Shown one piece after another: positions 31,007-39,819 of a stretch of DNA of 64,000 nucleotides. Under the pieces are notes generated by a model. It was not told the DNA's origin, did no database searches, and saw only the letters and a program-made list of their open reading frames with translations. Origin of the DNA: Mesorhizobium comanense (lineage in GTDB: Bacteria > Pseudomonadota > Alphaproteobacteria > Rhizobiales > Rhizobiaceae); the NCBI RefSeq assembly GCF_005503535.1, contig NZ_SCNN01000002.1, positions 372,001 to 436,000 on the forward strand. Direction: 5' to 3'. How positions within the stretch are numbered: the first letter of the stretch is position 1; each line of letters begins with the position of its first letter. Made by a program: the position numbers and the translations under genes.

Positions 31007-31912
31007 TCAATCCTTCAGCGGCTTGCCCAGCCGGCCGGCGAGGTCCTGGGTGAACTGCCAGGCGACGCGGCCGGAACGGCTGCCGCGTGTCGTCGCCCAT
31101 TCCAGGGCTTCGGCGCGCAGCTTTTCAGGATCGATGTCGAGCCCATGATGACTGGCATAGCCATTGATCATGTCGAGATATTCGTCCTGCGAACATTTGT
31201 GGAAGCCGAGCCAGAGACCAAAACGGTCGGACAGCGAGACCTTTTCCTCAACCGCTTCCGAGGGATTGATGGCGGTGGAGCGCTCATTGTCGATCATGTC
31301 GCGCGGCAGCAGATGACGGCGGTTCGAGGTGGCGTAGAAGATGACGTTGGCGGGGCGGCCCTCGACGCCGCCTTCGAGCGCCGCCTTCAGCGACTTGTAG
31401 GATGTGTCGTCATGATCGAAGGACAGATCGTCGCAAAACAGGATGAAGCGGAACGGGGCAGCCTTCAGTAGGGCCATCAGCCTCGGCAGCGTGTCGATGT
31501 CCTCGCGGTGGATTTCGATCAGCTTGAGCGGCAGGTCGGAGGTGGCCTTTTGTGATTTGGCCTTTTCTGATTTGGCCTTGGCATTGATTTCGGCATGCAC
31601 GGCCTTGACCAGCGACGATTTGCCCATGCCGCGCGCGCCCCACAACAGCACGTTGTTGGCCGGGTGGCCGACGGCGAACCGCTCGGTGTTGTCGACGAGT
31701 ATGTCGCGGACGTGGTCGACACCGCGGATCAGGCCGATATCGACGCGATTGACCTTGCGAACCGGTTCCAGATAGCCGGGATCAGCCTGCCAGACGAAGC
31801 AATCGGCCACGTTCAGGTCGGTTTCAGGCACTGGCGGCGGCGCAAGGCGGCTGACGGCCTCGATCAGGCGATCAAGTTTCTTGTTGAGGGCATCGATCGT
31901 ACTGTCGGTCAT
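31007..31912 (-). CDS. DUF815-family P-loop ATPase
   Basis: A 301-residue AAA-like ATPase. The Walker A motif is GARGMGKSSLVKA near residue 110 and Walker B is FILFCDDLSF near residue 175. A sensor-like ATSNRRHLLPRDM segment follows. The C-terminus contains the DUF815 features WATTRGSRSGRVAWQFTQDL. Function is unknown; such proteins are widespread in alphaproteobacteria, often beside yajC-secDF as here, but on the opposite strand. The start at 31912 gives a natural helical N-terminus. Confidence 0.88.
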   Translation of the reverse strand: MTDSTIDALNKKLDRLIEAVSRLAPPPVPETDLNVADCFVWQADPGYLEPVRKVNRVDIGLIRGVDHVRDILVDNTERFAVGHPANNVLLWGARGMGKSSLVKAVHAEINAKAKSEKAKSQKATSDLPLKLIEIHREDIDTLPRLMALLKAAPFRFILFCDDLSFDHDDTSYKSLKAALEGGVEGRPANVIFYATSNRRHLLPRDMIDNERSTAINPSEAVEEKVSLSDRFGLWLGFHKCSQDEYLDMINGYASHHGLDIDPEKLRAEALEWATTRGSRSGRVAWQFTQDLAGRLGKPLKD

Positions 31913-32092
31913 GTCGGTCTTTGTCTCTGCGTTCTGAAGTGTTGGCAGCGCGCCGATTCCGCCGGGTTCGAAACCGGTTGCAACCTTTTGTTCGAGCGTG
32001 ATCTTTTCGCAAAACCGGCTCGCGCTTTTTGCGATCCTGCTCTAACACGGGCGAGCAGGCCGGAAAAGCAGCCGATTTGCCGGGCGGCGCAG

Positions 32093-32120
32093 TTGCATTG
32101 ACAACTTTACCGACTATATT
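32093..32120 (+). promoter_or_regulatory. Candidate promoter of yajC-secDF
   Basis: TTGCAT (32093-32098) and TATATT (32115-32120) are 16 bases apart, a good sigma-70-type match. The predicted transcript would begin near 32127, just before the leader hairpin. Confidence 0.4.
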
Positions 32121-32137
32121 CCGGCCAAATTTCGCGG

Positions 32138-32178
32138 GGCCGCCAAATTACCCAGCACTCGGTTTGGCGGCCGTTTTT
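32138..32178 (+). promoter_or_regulatory. Leader hairpin with T-tract before yajC
   Basis: GGCCGCCAAA (32138-32147) pairs perfectly with TTTGGCGGCC (32163-32172), then GTTTTTC. It has all parts of an intrinsic terminator yet lies between the candidate promoter and the yajC start, 21 bases ahead of the ATG. It may attenuate the operon or end a short leader RNA. Confidence 0.55.
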
Positions 32179-32198
32179 CTAAATTCAGGAGTACCTCG

Positions 32199-32537
32199 AT
32201 GTTCGTGACACCGGCATACGCTCAAGGCGTTGGGGCTTCTCCCGACATGTTCATCAGCATTTTGCCGTTTGTCCTGATTTTCGTGATCATGTATTTTCTG
32301 ATCATCCGCCCGCAGCGCACGCAGTTGAAGAAGCGCGGCGAGATGCTGGCGGCGGTCCGCCGTGGCGATACGGTCGTCACCGGCGGCGGCTTCGTCGGCA
32401 AGGTGACGAAAGTGATCGACGACAATGAACTCGAGATCGATCTCGGCGGCGGCACCAAGGTGACGGCGCTGCGTTCGACGATCGCCGACGTTCGCGTCAA
32501 GGGCGAGCCGGTGGCCAACCAGAACGCCAAGAAATAA
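32199..32537 (+). CDS. yajC: Preprotein translocase subunit YajC
   Basis: A small accessory subunit of the SecDF-YajC complex. It has one transmembrane helix (FISILPFVLIFVIMYFLII, about residues 21-39) followed by the conserved RPQRTQLKKR and the VRRGDTVVTGGGFVGKVTKV fold. Length of 112 residues is typical. It starts the operon yajC-secDF-DUF498-squalene-synthase-like. Confidence 0.96.
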   Translation: MFVTPAYAQGVGASPDMFISILPFVLIFVIMYFLIIRPQRTQLKKRGEMLAAVRRGDTVVTGGGFVGKVTKVIDDNELEIDLGGGTKVTALRSTIADVRVKGEPVANQNAKK

Positions 32538-32588
32538 TCCAATTCCAGGCGGAGCGATCCGCGGACCTGCTCTGACGGACGACGCCAT

Positions 32589-35138
32589 ATGCTGTATTTC
32601 TCGCGCTTGAAGATGATCCTGATCTGGTTGGCCGTGGCCGCCACAGTGATCCTCGCCGCGCCCAATCTCATCCCCGCAAGCACGCTGGCCCAGCTTCCGA
32701 GCTGGGTGCCGAAGCGGCAGATGACGCTTGGTCTCGACCTGCAGGGCGGTTCGCACATCCTGCTCGAGATGAACCAGAACGATCTGATCAAGGATCGGCT
32801 GGAGACTTCGCGCGATGAAATCCGCACCCTGCTGCGCGACGCCAAGATCGGCTACACCGGTCTCGGCGGCACCGGCCGCACCTTGCAGGTGCGCATCACC
32901 GACCCGGCCCAGCTCGATGCCGCCAAGACGGCCTTGAAGCCGCTGACCGATCCGGTCGCGGCCGGACTGTTCAGCGGCGGCTCGATCCAGGAGATGTCGC
33001 TGGACGATTCCGAGCCGGGCCTGCTCAAATTCACTGTGACGGACGCCGGCATCAAATACCGCACCTCGACCGCATTGGCGCAGTCGATCGAAGTGGTGGA
33101 GCGCCGCGTCAACGAACTCGGCACGACCGAGCCGATCGTGCAGCGCCAGGGCGACAACCGCATCCTGGTCCAGGTCCCCGGCCTGCAGGACCCGCAGCGG
33201 CTGAAGGAAATCCTCGGCCAGACCGCGAAGCTGACGTTCCAGATGGTCGATCAGTCGATGCCGGTCCAGGACGCGCTCAAGGGCCGTCCCCCGGCGGGCT
33301 CGTCTGTGCTCTACTCGCAGGACGATCCGCCGGTTCCCTACCTGATCGAAAACCGCGTCATCGTGTCGGGCGAAAACCTCGTCGACGCGCAGGCGACGTA
33401 TAATTCGCAGAACAATGAGCCGGTGGTTTCGTTCCGCTTCGATTCGAAGGGGGCGGCGCGCTTCGGTCAGGCGACCTCGCAGAATGTCGGCAAGCTGTTT
33501 GCCATCATCCTCGACAACCAGGTGATTTCGGCGCCGCAGATCCGCGAGCCGATCCTTGGCGGCACAGGTCAGATCTCGGGAAATTTCACCGCGCAGAGCG
33601 CCAATGATCTTGCCGTGCTTCTGCGTGCCGGCGCCTTGCCGGCGACGCTGACCGTTATCGAGGAGCGCACCGTGGGTCCAGGCCTAGGCCAGGATTCGAT
33701 CCATGCGGGCAAGGTCGCGGGCATCATCGGCTCGATCCTTGTCGTCGCCTTCATGTTCGTCGCTTACGGCTTCCTCGGCTTCCTCGCCAACATCGCGCTG
33801 GCGGTGCATGTGGCCATGATCGTCGCGCTGCTGTCCCTGCTTGGGGCGACGCTGACCTTGCCCGGCATCGCCGGTATCGTGCTCACCATCGGCATGGCGG
33901 TCGATTCCAACGTGCTGATCTACGAACGCATCCGTGAGGAGCGACGAAACGGGCGATCGGTGATCCAGGCGATTGATACGGGCTTCACCAAGGCGCTGGC
34001 GACGATCGTGGACTCCAACGTCACGTCGCTGATCGCGACCGTGGTGCTGTTCTACCTGGGAACCGGGCCGGTGAAGGGATTCGCCATCACCTTCGCCATC
34101 GGCATCCTGACCACGGTGTTCACCGCTTTCACCTTCACGCGTCTGCTGGTGTCGATGTGGCTGCGCCGCGCTCGCCCGAAGGAATTGCCGAGGGCGCCGG
34201 TGACGTTCATTCCGCCCGGCACGAAAATTCCGTTCATGGGCATAAGGCGCTGGACGTTCGCACTGTCGAGCATCCTGTCGGTGCTGTCGGTCGTACTGTT
34301 CATGACCGTCGACATCAATTACGGCATCGACTTCAAGGGCGGCTCCTTGATCGAGGTGCAGTCCAAGAGCGGCGACGCCAATCTCGGCGATATCCGCAGC
34401 AGGCTGACGGAACTCAACATCGGCGAGGTGCAGGTACAGCAGTTCGGCGCGCCAAACGACGTGCTGATCCGTGTCGGAGCGCAGGACGCCGGCGAGAATG
34501 CCGAGCAGACCGTCATCGACAAGGTGCGCGGCGAACTGCAGGACCAGTATGATTTCCGCCGTGTCGAAGTGGTCGGGCCGACCGTGTCGGGCGAACTCGC
34601 CAAGCAGGGCACCATCGCCATGCTGATCGCGCTGGTCGGCATCCTGATCTATGTCTGGTTCCGCTTCGAGTGGCAGTTCGCGGTCGGCGCCATCGTCGCG
34701 ACCGTCCACGACGTGGTCATGACGCTGGGCTTCTTCGTCATCACGGGGCTCGAATTCAACCAATCGTCGCTGGCGGCGATCCTGACCATCATCGGCTATT
34801 CGCTGAACGACACGATCGTCGTGTATGACCGCGTCCGCGAGGATCTGCGAAAATACAAGCGAATGCCGCTGCCGCAGCTTCTGAACAACGCCATCAACGA
34901 GACGCTGTCCAGAACGACGCTTACTTCGGTGACGACGATCCTGGCGCTCTTGGCCCTGGTGCTGTTCGGCGGCGAAGTCATCCGTTCCTTCACCATGGCC
35001 ATGCTGTTCGGCGTCGTCTTCGGCACCTATTCGTCGATCTTCATCGCGGCACCGCTGTTGATCCTATTCAAGCTGCGGCCGCAGGCCACGGCCGATGAAG
35101 AGAAGCCGGTCGGCGGCGGCAAGGCGGTCGCGACCTGA
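32589..35138 (+). CDS. secDF: Fused SecDF protein-export membrane protein
   Basis: A single 849-residue polypeptide joining SecD and SecF, which use proton motive force to pull proteins from SecYEG. The N-terminal SecD half opens with MTLGLDLQGGSHILLEM near residues 41-57 and has the large P1 periplasmic domain. The SecF half begins around residue 540, with a matching INYGIDFKGGSLIEV. Two sets of six transmembrane segments include the GIAGIVLTIGMAVDSNVLIYE and TIIGYSLNDTIVVYDRVRE motifs (cited in part). Fusion is normal in many Rhizobiales. Confidence 0.96.
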   Translation: MLYFSRLKMILIWLAVAATVILAAPNLIPASTLAQLPSWVPKRQMTLGLDLQGGSHILLEMNQNDLIKDRLETSRDEIRTLLRDAKIGYTGLGGTGRTLQVRITDPAQLDAAKTALKPLTDPVAAGLFSGGSIQEMSLDDSEPGLLKFTVTDAGIKYRTSTALAQSIEVVERRVNELGTTEPIVQRQGDNRILVQVPGLQDPQRLKEILGQTAKLTFQMVDQSMPVQDALKGRPPAGSSVLYSQDDPPVPYLIENRVIVSGENLVDAQATYNSQNNEPVVSFRFDSKGAARFGQATSQNVGKLFAIILDNQVISAPQIREPILGGTGQISGNFTAQSANDLAVLLRAGALPATLTVIEERTVGPGLGQDSIHAGKVAGIIGSILVVAFMFVAYGFLGFLANIALAVHVAMIVALLSLLGATLTLPGIAGIVLTIGMAVDSNVLIYERIREERRNGRSVIQAIDTGFTKALATIVDSNVTSLIATVVLFYLGTGPVKGFAITFAIGILTTVFTAFTFTRLLVSMWLRRARPKELPRAPVTFIPPGTKIPFMGIRRWTFALSSILSVLSVVLFMTVDINYGIDFKGGSLIEVQSKSGDANLGDIRSRLTELNIGEVQVQQFGAPNDVLIRVGAQDAGENAEQTVIDKVRGELQDQYDFRRVEVVGPTVSGELAKQGTIAMLIALVGILIYVWFRFEWQFAVGAIVATVHDVVMTLGFFVITGLEFNQSSLAAILTIIGYSLNDTIVVYDRVREDLRKYKRMPLPQLLNNAINETLSRTTLTSVTTILALLALVLFGGEVIRSFTMAMLFGVVFGTYSSIFIAAPLLILFKLRPQATADEEKPVGGGKAVAT

Positions 35139-35163
35139 CGCGCGGCCCCGAAGGGGTGACGGA

Positions 35164-35559
35164 GTGGTGACCGGCAAAGGCATCGTCATTCGCGAGGCGC
35201 ATTTTCCCGGCCGTGCGCCGATCGAGGCCTACGGCAACGGCGGGTTCCGCTTTGCGGACATGTCGCATCGCGGTTCGCTGCTCTGCCTGCCCTCCGGCAT
35301 TCATGGCTGGGAGCCGGCGGATCCGCTTGATCTGACGGTGGCCGATTTCGACAAGCTGCTTGCCGAGGCCGACAAGGTCGAAATCCTGCTGGTCGGCATG
35401 GGCAGGGATTTGCGTCCGCTGCCGGCCGCGCTGCGGGCAGCCCTGAAAGAGGCCGGCATCGCGTCCGATCCGATGTCGACAGGTGCGGCGGTGCGGACCT
35501 ACAACGTGCTGCTGGCGGAAGATCGCGCCGTAGCCGCGGCGCTTATCGCCGTCGACTGA
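35164..35559 (+). CDS. Mth938-domain (DUF498) protein, NDUFAF3-like
   Basis: A 131-residue Mth938-fold protein (FRFADMSHRGSLLCLPSGI, DKVEILLVGMGRDLRPLP, TGAAVRTYNVLLAEDR). The human member NDUFAF3 is an assembly factor of respiratory complex I. GTG at 35164 has AAGGGG seven bases upstream; GTG 35167 is an equal alternative. It follows secDF by 25 bases and precedes the next gene by one base. A role in assembling membrane respiratory complexes is inference from the family and neighbours. Confidence 0.85.
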   Translation: MVTGKGIVIREAHFPGRAPIEAYGNGGFRFADMSHRGSLLCLPSGIHGWEPADPLDLTVADFDKLLAEADKVEILLVGMGRDLRPLPAALRAALKEAGIASDPMSTGAAVRTYNVLLAEDRAVAAALIAVD

Positions 35560-35560
35560 C

Positions 35561-36409
35561 ATGTCCGGGAACAGCCAGATCGTCACGGAGACGGTGCGCG
35601 CCGCCGACCATGACCGCTATCTCACAGCGCTCTACGCGCCGGCCGACAAACGCGACGGCCTGTTTTCGCTCTACGCTTTCAATGCCGAGGTGGCGGGCGT
35701 TCGCGACCGCATCCATGAACCCTTGCCGGGCGAGGTGCGGCTGCAATGGTGGCGAGACGTGATTGCCGCCGGCGGCGAATCGGGGGCGGGCCATCCGATT
35801 GCGGAAAGCTTGAACATGACGATTTCGGCGTTCAAACTGCCGAAGCTGGCCTTCGAGAATATGCTCGAAGCCCGCATTTTCGACCTCTATGACGATCCCA
35901 TGCCGTCGCGCACGGATCTGGAAGGCTATTGCGGCGAGACGGCAGCCGCGCTCATCCAGCTCACGGCCATGGTTCTCGATCCCGTCGAAGCGCCACGATT
36001 CGCCGAACTTTCCGGACGGGCTGGCTGCGCGCAGGCGATTACCGGCCTTTTGCTGCTGCTGCCGCTGCATCGCAGGCGAGGGCAATGTTTCATCCCGGCC
36101 GACCTGTTGGCGGCGGCGGGATCCTCGCCCGAAGAGTTCATCGCGAGCGGCGATAGCCCAGCTGCGCGGCGCGCTGTCGACGCGATGATCGCGCTGGCCC
36201 GGGAGCATCTTTCGGTTTTCGAGAAAGGCGCTTCGGCGTTGCCGGCCTCGTTGCGTCCGGCGTACCTGCCACTGGCTCTGTCGAGGGCCTATCTCGGCAA
36301 GATGGAAAGTGCGCGCTCTTCGCCGCTCGACGGCGTGACGCGGCTGTCGGCCTTGCGCCGGCATTGGTTGACGTTGCGTCGCGCCATGAGCGGCTGGCCA
36401 GCACTTTGA
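35561..36409 (+). CDS. Squalene/phytoene synthase-fold protein, NDUFAF6-like
   Basis: A 282-residue protein of the squalene/phytoene synthase superfamily (LYAPADKRDGLFSLYAFNAE, LQWWRDVI, YCGETAAALIQL). True synthases have two Asp-rich motifs, the first as D-D-x-x-D after LYAFxRE. Here it reads NAEVAGVRDR, and the second motif is absent too, so prenyl-transferase activity is unlikely. Human NDUFAF6, a complex I assembly factor, is of this degenerate type. Adjacent placement to a NDUFAF3-like gene supports that reading. Its stop codon lies within a TTGACGTAAACGTCAA element. Confidence 0.85.
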   Translation: MSGNSQIVTETVRAADHDRYLTALYAPADKRDGLFSLYAFNAEVAGVRDRIHEPLPGEVRLQWWRDVIAAGGESGAGHPIAESLNMTISAFKLPKLAFENMLEARIFDLYDDPMPSRTDLEGYCGETAAALIQLTAMVLDPVEAPRFAELSGRAGCAQAITGLLLLLPLHRRRGQCFIPADLLAAAGSSPEEFIASGDSPAARRAVDAMIALAREHLSVFEKGASALPASLRPAYLPLALSRAYLGKMESARSSPLDGVTRLSALRRHWLTLRRAMSGWPAL

Positions 36410-36421
36410 CGTAAACGTCAA
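36406..36421 (+). promoter_or_regulatory. TTGACGTAAACGTCAA palindrome upstream of the fatty-acid hydroxylase pair
   Basis: TTGACGT-AA-ACGTCAA is a perfect 7-bp inverted repeat with a 2-base centre. It overlaps the stop codon of the preceding gene and lies 67 bases before the next ATG. It is the symmetrical form of the elements at 5068 and 6826. A dimeric regulator is implied; a LiuR-type MerR protein is a reasonable guess. Confidence 0.6.
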
Positions 36422-36488
36422 TCATGTTAAGCATCCCCGACCGGAACTGTTGCCAAAGACAACAGGCTGGCCCGGAGGAGACCCGATC

Positions 36489-36923
36489 ATGAGCTTGCCC
36501 GTGCTGGTTGCGATCGTCGTTTTTGGCATCGCCCTGTCGGTCGCGGCTGTCCATTTCACCGGCGGCAGCCGCAAGGCAAGGTTGGCCGACGCGCAGCAGG
36601 CGCGCGATCGTTTCGCGCAGGACTATCCGGACGAACGGGCGACGGCCGTCCGGCTTACATCGGATGGACAGAGCGCCTTCCTGGAATTCGGGAACGGGCG
36701 TCTGGGCGTCGTTCAGGCGATCGGAGATTGTTTCCTGACCCGCCTCGTCACCCCGGACGATGTGGTGGCGCTGGCCGCAGCCGACGCCAATGCGATCACC
36801 TTGCGGCTTGCCGACTTCACCTGGAAGGGCGGCCGCTTCACTTTCGCGGACGCTGCTGACGCCAAGTCCGTCCTGGATGTGCTTCAGCCTCGGTTGCCGA
36901 ATTCCAACAGGAAGGCCGCGTGA
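36489..36923 (+). CDS. Membrane-anchored hypothetical protein
   Basis: A 144-residue protein with one N-terminal transmembrane helix (MSLPVLVAIVVFGIALSVAA) and a soluble domain with sequence ATAVRLTSDGQSAFLEFGNG. No family recognised. The ATG at 36489 has GGAGGAG upstream. It overlaps the hydroxylase start by one base (TGATG), so the two form an operon behind the TTGACGTAAACGTCAA element. Confidence 0.78.
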   Translation: MSLPVLVAIVVFGIALSVAAVHFTGGSRKARLADAQQARDRFAQDYPDERATAVRLTSDGQSAFLEFGNGRLGVVQAIGDCFLTRLVTPDDVVALAAADANAITLRLADFTWKGGRFTFADAADAKSVLDVLQPRLPNSNRKAA

Positions 36924-37873
36924 TGGACGAGTACAATTTCCCGCAAGTCACTCAGCTTGCGATCCCGTTCTTCGTCGTGGCGATCCTGATAGAACTCTGG
37001 CTGGTACGCACGGGACGCGCCAAGGGCTCGTTTGAGACGCGCGACACGCTGACCAGCCTGATGATGGGCACCGGCAATGTCGTGGCCGGGCTGCTGCTTG
37101 GCGTGGTGTCCTACTGGGCGCTGCTGTGGCTGTGGCAGTTCCGATTCTTCAATCTCGGCCTGTCGGTCTGGGTTTTCGTCGTCGCCTTCCTGCTCGACGA
37201 CCTGCGCTACTATGTCTATCACCGCATCGCGCACCGGGTGCGCTGGGTGTGGGCGGAGCACGTCAACCATCACTCCAGCCAGCACTACAATCTGTCGACG
37301 GCGCTCCGGCAAAGCTGGACCGGGCTGTTTACCTTCATGTTCGTGCTGCAGGCGCCGCTGGTGCTGCTTGGCTTCCATCCGGCGGTGATTGCCTTCGTGT
37401 TCGGCTTCAACCTCGTCTGGCAGTTCTGGATCCACACCGAGGCCATCGGCAAGATGTGGGGCTGGTTCGAATTCATCTTCAACACGCCCTCGCACCATCG
37501 CGTCCACCACGCCACCAATCCGCGCTATCTCGACGCCAACTATGCCGGTACGCTGATCATCTGGGACCGCATGTTCGGCACCTTTGTCCCGGAACTGGAA
37601 GAAGACCAGCCGCGCTACGGCATCGTCAAGAATCTGGGCACTTTCAATCCGCTGAAAGTGGCCTTCCACGAGTGGATCGGCATGTTCAGGGACGCGTTCG
37701 CGCCGAGGCTGACATTGAGCGAGCGCCTGAACTACCTGATCAAGCCGCCGGGCTGGAGCCATGATGGCTCGCGCGAGACGTCGGAGACGCTGAAGGCGGC
37801 GTATGTGCGCCGCAACCCGAATGAGGCGGGCAAGCCAGGGCTACCGATGCTGGGTGCCGAGCCTGCGGAGTAA
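36923..37873 (+). CDS. Fatty-acid hydroxylase / sterol desaturase family protein
   Basis: A 316-residue membrane di-iron oxygenase. The histidine boxes are complete: YHRIAHR (H-x3-H), EHVNHHSSQHYN (H-x2-HH) and HHRVHHATN (HH-x2-HH). Three to four transmembrane segments lie before and between them. Members hydroxylate or desaturate lipids, sterols, carotenoids or alkylglycerols; the substrate here is unknown. ATG 36923 was chosen over GTG 36920 because it overlaps the preceding TGA in the usual coupled form. Confidence 0.9.
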   Translation: MDEYNFPQVTQLAIPFFVVAILIELWLVRTGRAKGSFETRDTLTSLMMGTGNVVAGLLLGVVSYWALLWLWQFRFFNLGLSVWVFVVAFLLDDLRYYVYHRIAHRVRWVWAEHVNHHSSQHYNLSTALRQSWTGLFTFMFVLQAPLVLLGFHPAVIAFVFGFNLVWQFWIHTEAIGKMWGWFEFIFNTPSHHRVHHATNPRYLDANYAGTLIIWDRMFGTFVPELEEDQPRYGIVKNLGTFNPLKVAFHEWIGMFRDAFAPRLTLSERLNYLIKPPGWSHDGSRETSETLKAAYVRRNPNEAGKPGLPMLGAEPAE

Positions 37874-37956
37874 CTATCGCCTCAGAATGGTTCGGTGAAA
37901 TCGCCGTCGCGCATCAAATTTTTCCAGTCGCGACCGCCGCAGAAATCGAAGCCTCG

Positions 37957-39366
37957 CTATTCGGCAGCTTCCGCCTGCGCCGGCAATCCCAGCCATTCCC
38001 GGCAATCGCCCAGCGCACGCGAGGTGATTGCGTGCCGCTTGGCCACCGTCTTGTCCTTGCCACGCAGGCGCTTGCCTTCTGTCTTCGGCGGCTCGACCGG
38101 GGGAAACAGGCCGAAATTGACGTTCATCGGCTGGAAGGAGCGTTTGCCGGGCTCATCGTCCGAGACGATGTGGCCGCCGGTGATGTGGTTGAGGAGCGCG
38201 CCGAAGGCCGTCGTCAGCGGCGGAAGCGATGGCGCCTGGCCAAGCCGCTCGGCGGCCGCGAAGCGTCCTGCGAGCAGGCCGATGGCGGCGCTTTCGACGT
38301 AACCTTCGCAGCCGGTGATCTGGCCGGCAAAGCGCAGGCCGGGCCGCGACTTCAGCTGCAGCGAGCCGTCGAGCAGCGTCGGCGAATTGATATAGGTGTT
38401 TCTGTGGAGTCCGCCCAGCCGGGCGAAATCGGCGTTCTCAAGTCCCGGAATGGTCCGGAAGATGCGAACCTGTTCGGCATGCTTCAACTTGGTCTGAAAG
38501 CCGACCATGTTGTAGAGCGTGCCCAGCGCGTTGTCCTGCCGCAGCTGGACGACGGCATAGGCCTTGACGGTGGGATTGTGGGCGTTGGTCAGGCCCATCG
38601 GCTTCATCGGCCCGTAGCGCAGCGTCTCGACGCCGCGCTCGGCCATCACCTCGATCGGCAGGCAGCCGTCGAAATAGGGCGTGCCTTCCCATTGCTTGAA
38701 TTCGGTCTTCTGGCCGTCGATCAGCGCCTGTACGAAAGCAAGGTACTGATCCTTGTCCATGGGGCAGTTGATGTAGTCCTTGCCGGTGCCGCCAGGCCCG
38801 ACCTTGTCGTAGCGTGACTGGAACCAGCAGACATTCATGTCGATCGTGTCGAAATGGATGATCGGCGCGATGGCGTCGAAGAAAGCAAGCGCGTCGGCGC
38901 CGGTCGCTTCGGCGATCGACTGGGCGAGCGAAGGCGCGGTCAGCGGTCCCGTGGCGATGATTGCCTGGTCCCAGTCCGCCGGCGGCAGGCCCGGCACTTC
39001 CTCGCGCTGGATCGTGATCAGCGGGTGCGCTTCGAGTTTTCTCGTCACGGCGTCGGAGAAGCCATCCCGGTCGACGGCCAATGCGCCGCCCGCCGGCACC
39101 TGATTGGCGTCGCCGGCGCTCATGATCAGCGAGCCGGCCAGCCGCATTTCGGCATGCAGAAGACCAACGGCATTGTTCTGCGCGTCGTCGGAGCGGAACG
39201 AATTGGAACAGACCAGTTCGGCGAGGCCGTCGGTCTTGTGGGCGTCCGTCCCGCGAACGGGCCGCATTTCATGCAGGATGACGGGAACGCCGGCCTGCGC
39301 TGCCTGCCAGGCGGCTTCGGACCCGGCGAGACCGCCGCCGATGATATGGATAGGATTTTTGCTCAT
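37957..39366 (-). CDS. trmFO: Methylenetetrahydrofolate-tRNA-(uracil-5-)-methyltransferase TrmFO
   Basis: Folate- and FAD-dependent enzyme forming m5U54 in tRNA. The FAD-binding motif [16 protein letters not shown] opens the protein. [20 protein letters not shown] contains the conserved catalytic Cys region, and the late [19 protein letters not shown] (cited in part) is a family signature. The start at 39366 was preferred over 39426 because the conserved Rossmann strand begins at MSKNPIHI. Length of 469 residues is typical. The downstream end of the hairpin array reads towards its upstream region from the same strand. Confidence 0.95.
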   Translation of the reverse strand: MSKNPIHIIGGGLAGSEAAWQAAQAGVPVILHEMRPVRGTDAHKTDGLAELVCSNSFRSDDAQNNAVGLLHAEMRLAGSLIMSAGDANQVPAGGALAVDRDGFSDAVTRKLEAHPLITIQREEVPGLPPADWDQAIIATGPLTAPSLAQSIAEATGADALAFFDAIAPIIHFDTIDMNVCWFQSRYDKVGPGGTGKDYINCPMDKDQYLAFVQALIDGQKTEFKQWEGTPYFDGCLPIEVMAERGVETLRYGPMKPMGLTNAHNPTVKAYAVVQLRQDNALGTLYNMVGFQTKLKHAEQVRIFRTIPGLENADFARLGGLHRNTYINSPTLLDGSLQLKSRPGLRFAGQITGCEGYVESAAIGLLAGRFAAAERLGQAPSLPPLTTAFGALLNHITGGHIVSDDEPGKRSFQPMNVNFGLFPPVEPPKTEGKRLRGKDKTVAKRHAITSRALGDCREWLGLPAQAEAAE

Positions 39367-39453
39367 GAGCGCCGGAATAGTCGCTTGGCGAGGCGATTGC
39401 AATTGTCGCGCGGCGGCAAAGGGCAACGCTTTGGTGGTGGGAAAGCCTGCCCT

Positions 39454-39495
39454 GGAAACAACAACACCCGCCGGGGGAGGAGGTCCGGCGGGTGT
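39454..39495 (-). terminator. Terminator-like last hairpin of the array
   Basis: The final minus-strand hairpin has a perfect 11-bp GC-rich stem and is followed by TGTTGTTTCC. The tail is only partly T-rich, so it could be a terminator or a processing border. Hairpins 39642-39673 and 39820-39849 are followed by similar tails. Confidence 0.45.
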
Positions 39496-39573
39496 CGTTT
39501 TTGGGGTCAGCCCTCGGGAGGAGGTGAAGGCCGACCGTATTCGTCATTGCCGGGGAGGAGGTCGGCTCCGACG
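39464..39573 (-). repeat. Hairpin triplet A (most downstream on the minus strand)
   Basis: Contains hairpins at 39464-39495 (perfect 11 bp), 39505-39536 (9 bp plus two wobbles) and 39542-39573 (two true mismatches). It corresponds hairpin by hairpin to triplets B and C at offsets of 177-178 bp. It is the most diverged copy. Confidence 0.8.
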
Positions 39574-39641
39574 AAATCTCTTTCGCGTTTTGAAAAGGGG
39601 CGAAACCCTTTGGAGCAAATTTGTTTTGCTCCGGGGAAACA

Positions 39642-39751
39642 GCGCCCGCCGCGGGAGGAGGTGCGGCGGGCGCCGTTTGGGTGGCCAACCCTCGGGAGGA
39701 GGTGAAGGTTGGGCCTATTCGTCGTCGCCGGGGAGGAGGTCGGCTCGGACG
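39642..39751 (-). repeat. Hairpin triplet B
   Basis: Hairpins at 39642-39673 (perfect 11 bp), 39683-39715 (one wobble, one bulge) and 39720-39751 (three-base internal loop). Loop positions are exactly 178 bp from those of triplet A. The 68-bp spacer to A (39574-39641) folds into its own GGAGCAAA/TTTGCTCC hairpin. Confidence 0.8.
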
Positions 39752-39819
39752 AAATTCTTTTCGCCTGGCAAAGAGGGGCGAAACCTCTGGTGCGAAACTC
39801 GTTCGCTCCGGGGAAACAA

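Noticed and set aside
32098..32120. TTGACA and TATATT as a promoter pair before yajC
   Set aside because: The spacing is only 11 bases; TTGCAT at 32093 with a 16-base spacer fits better.
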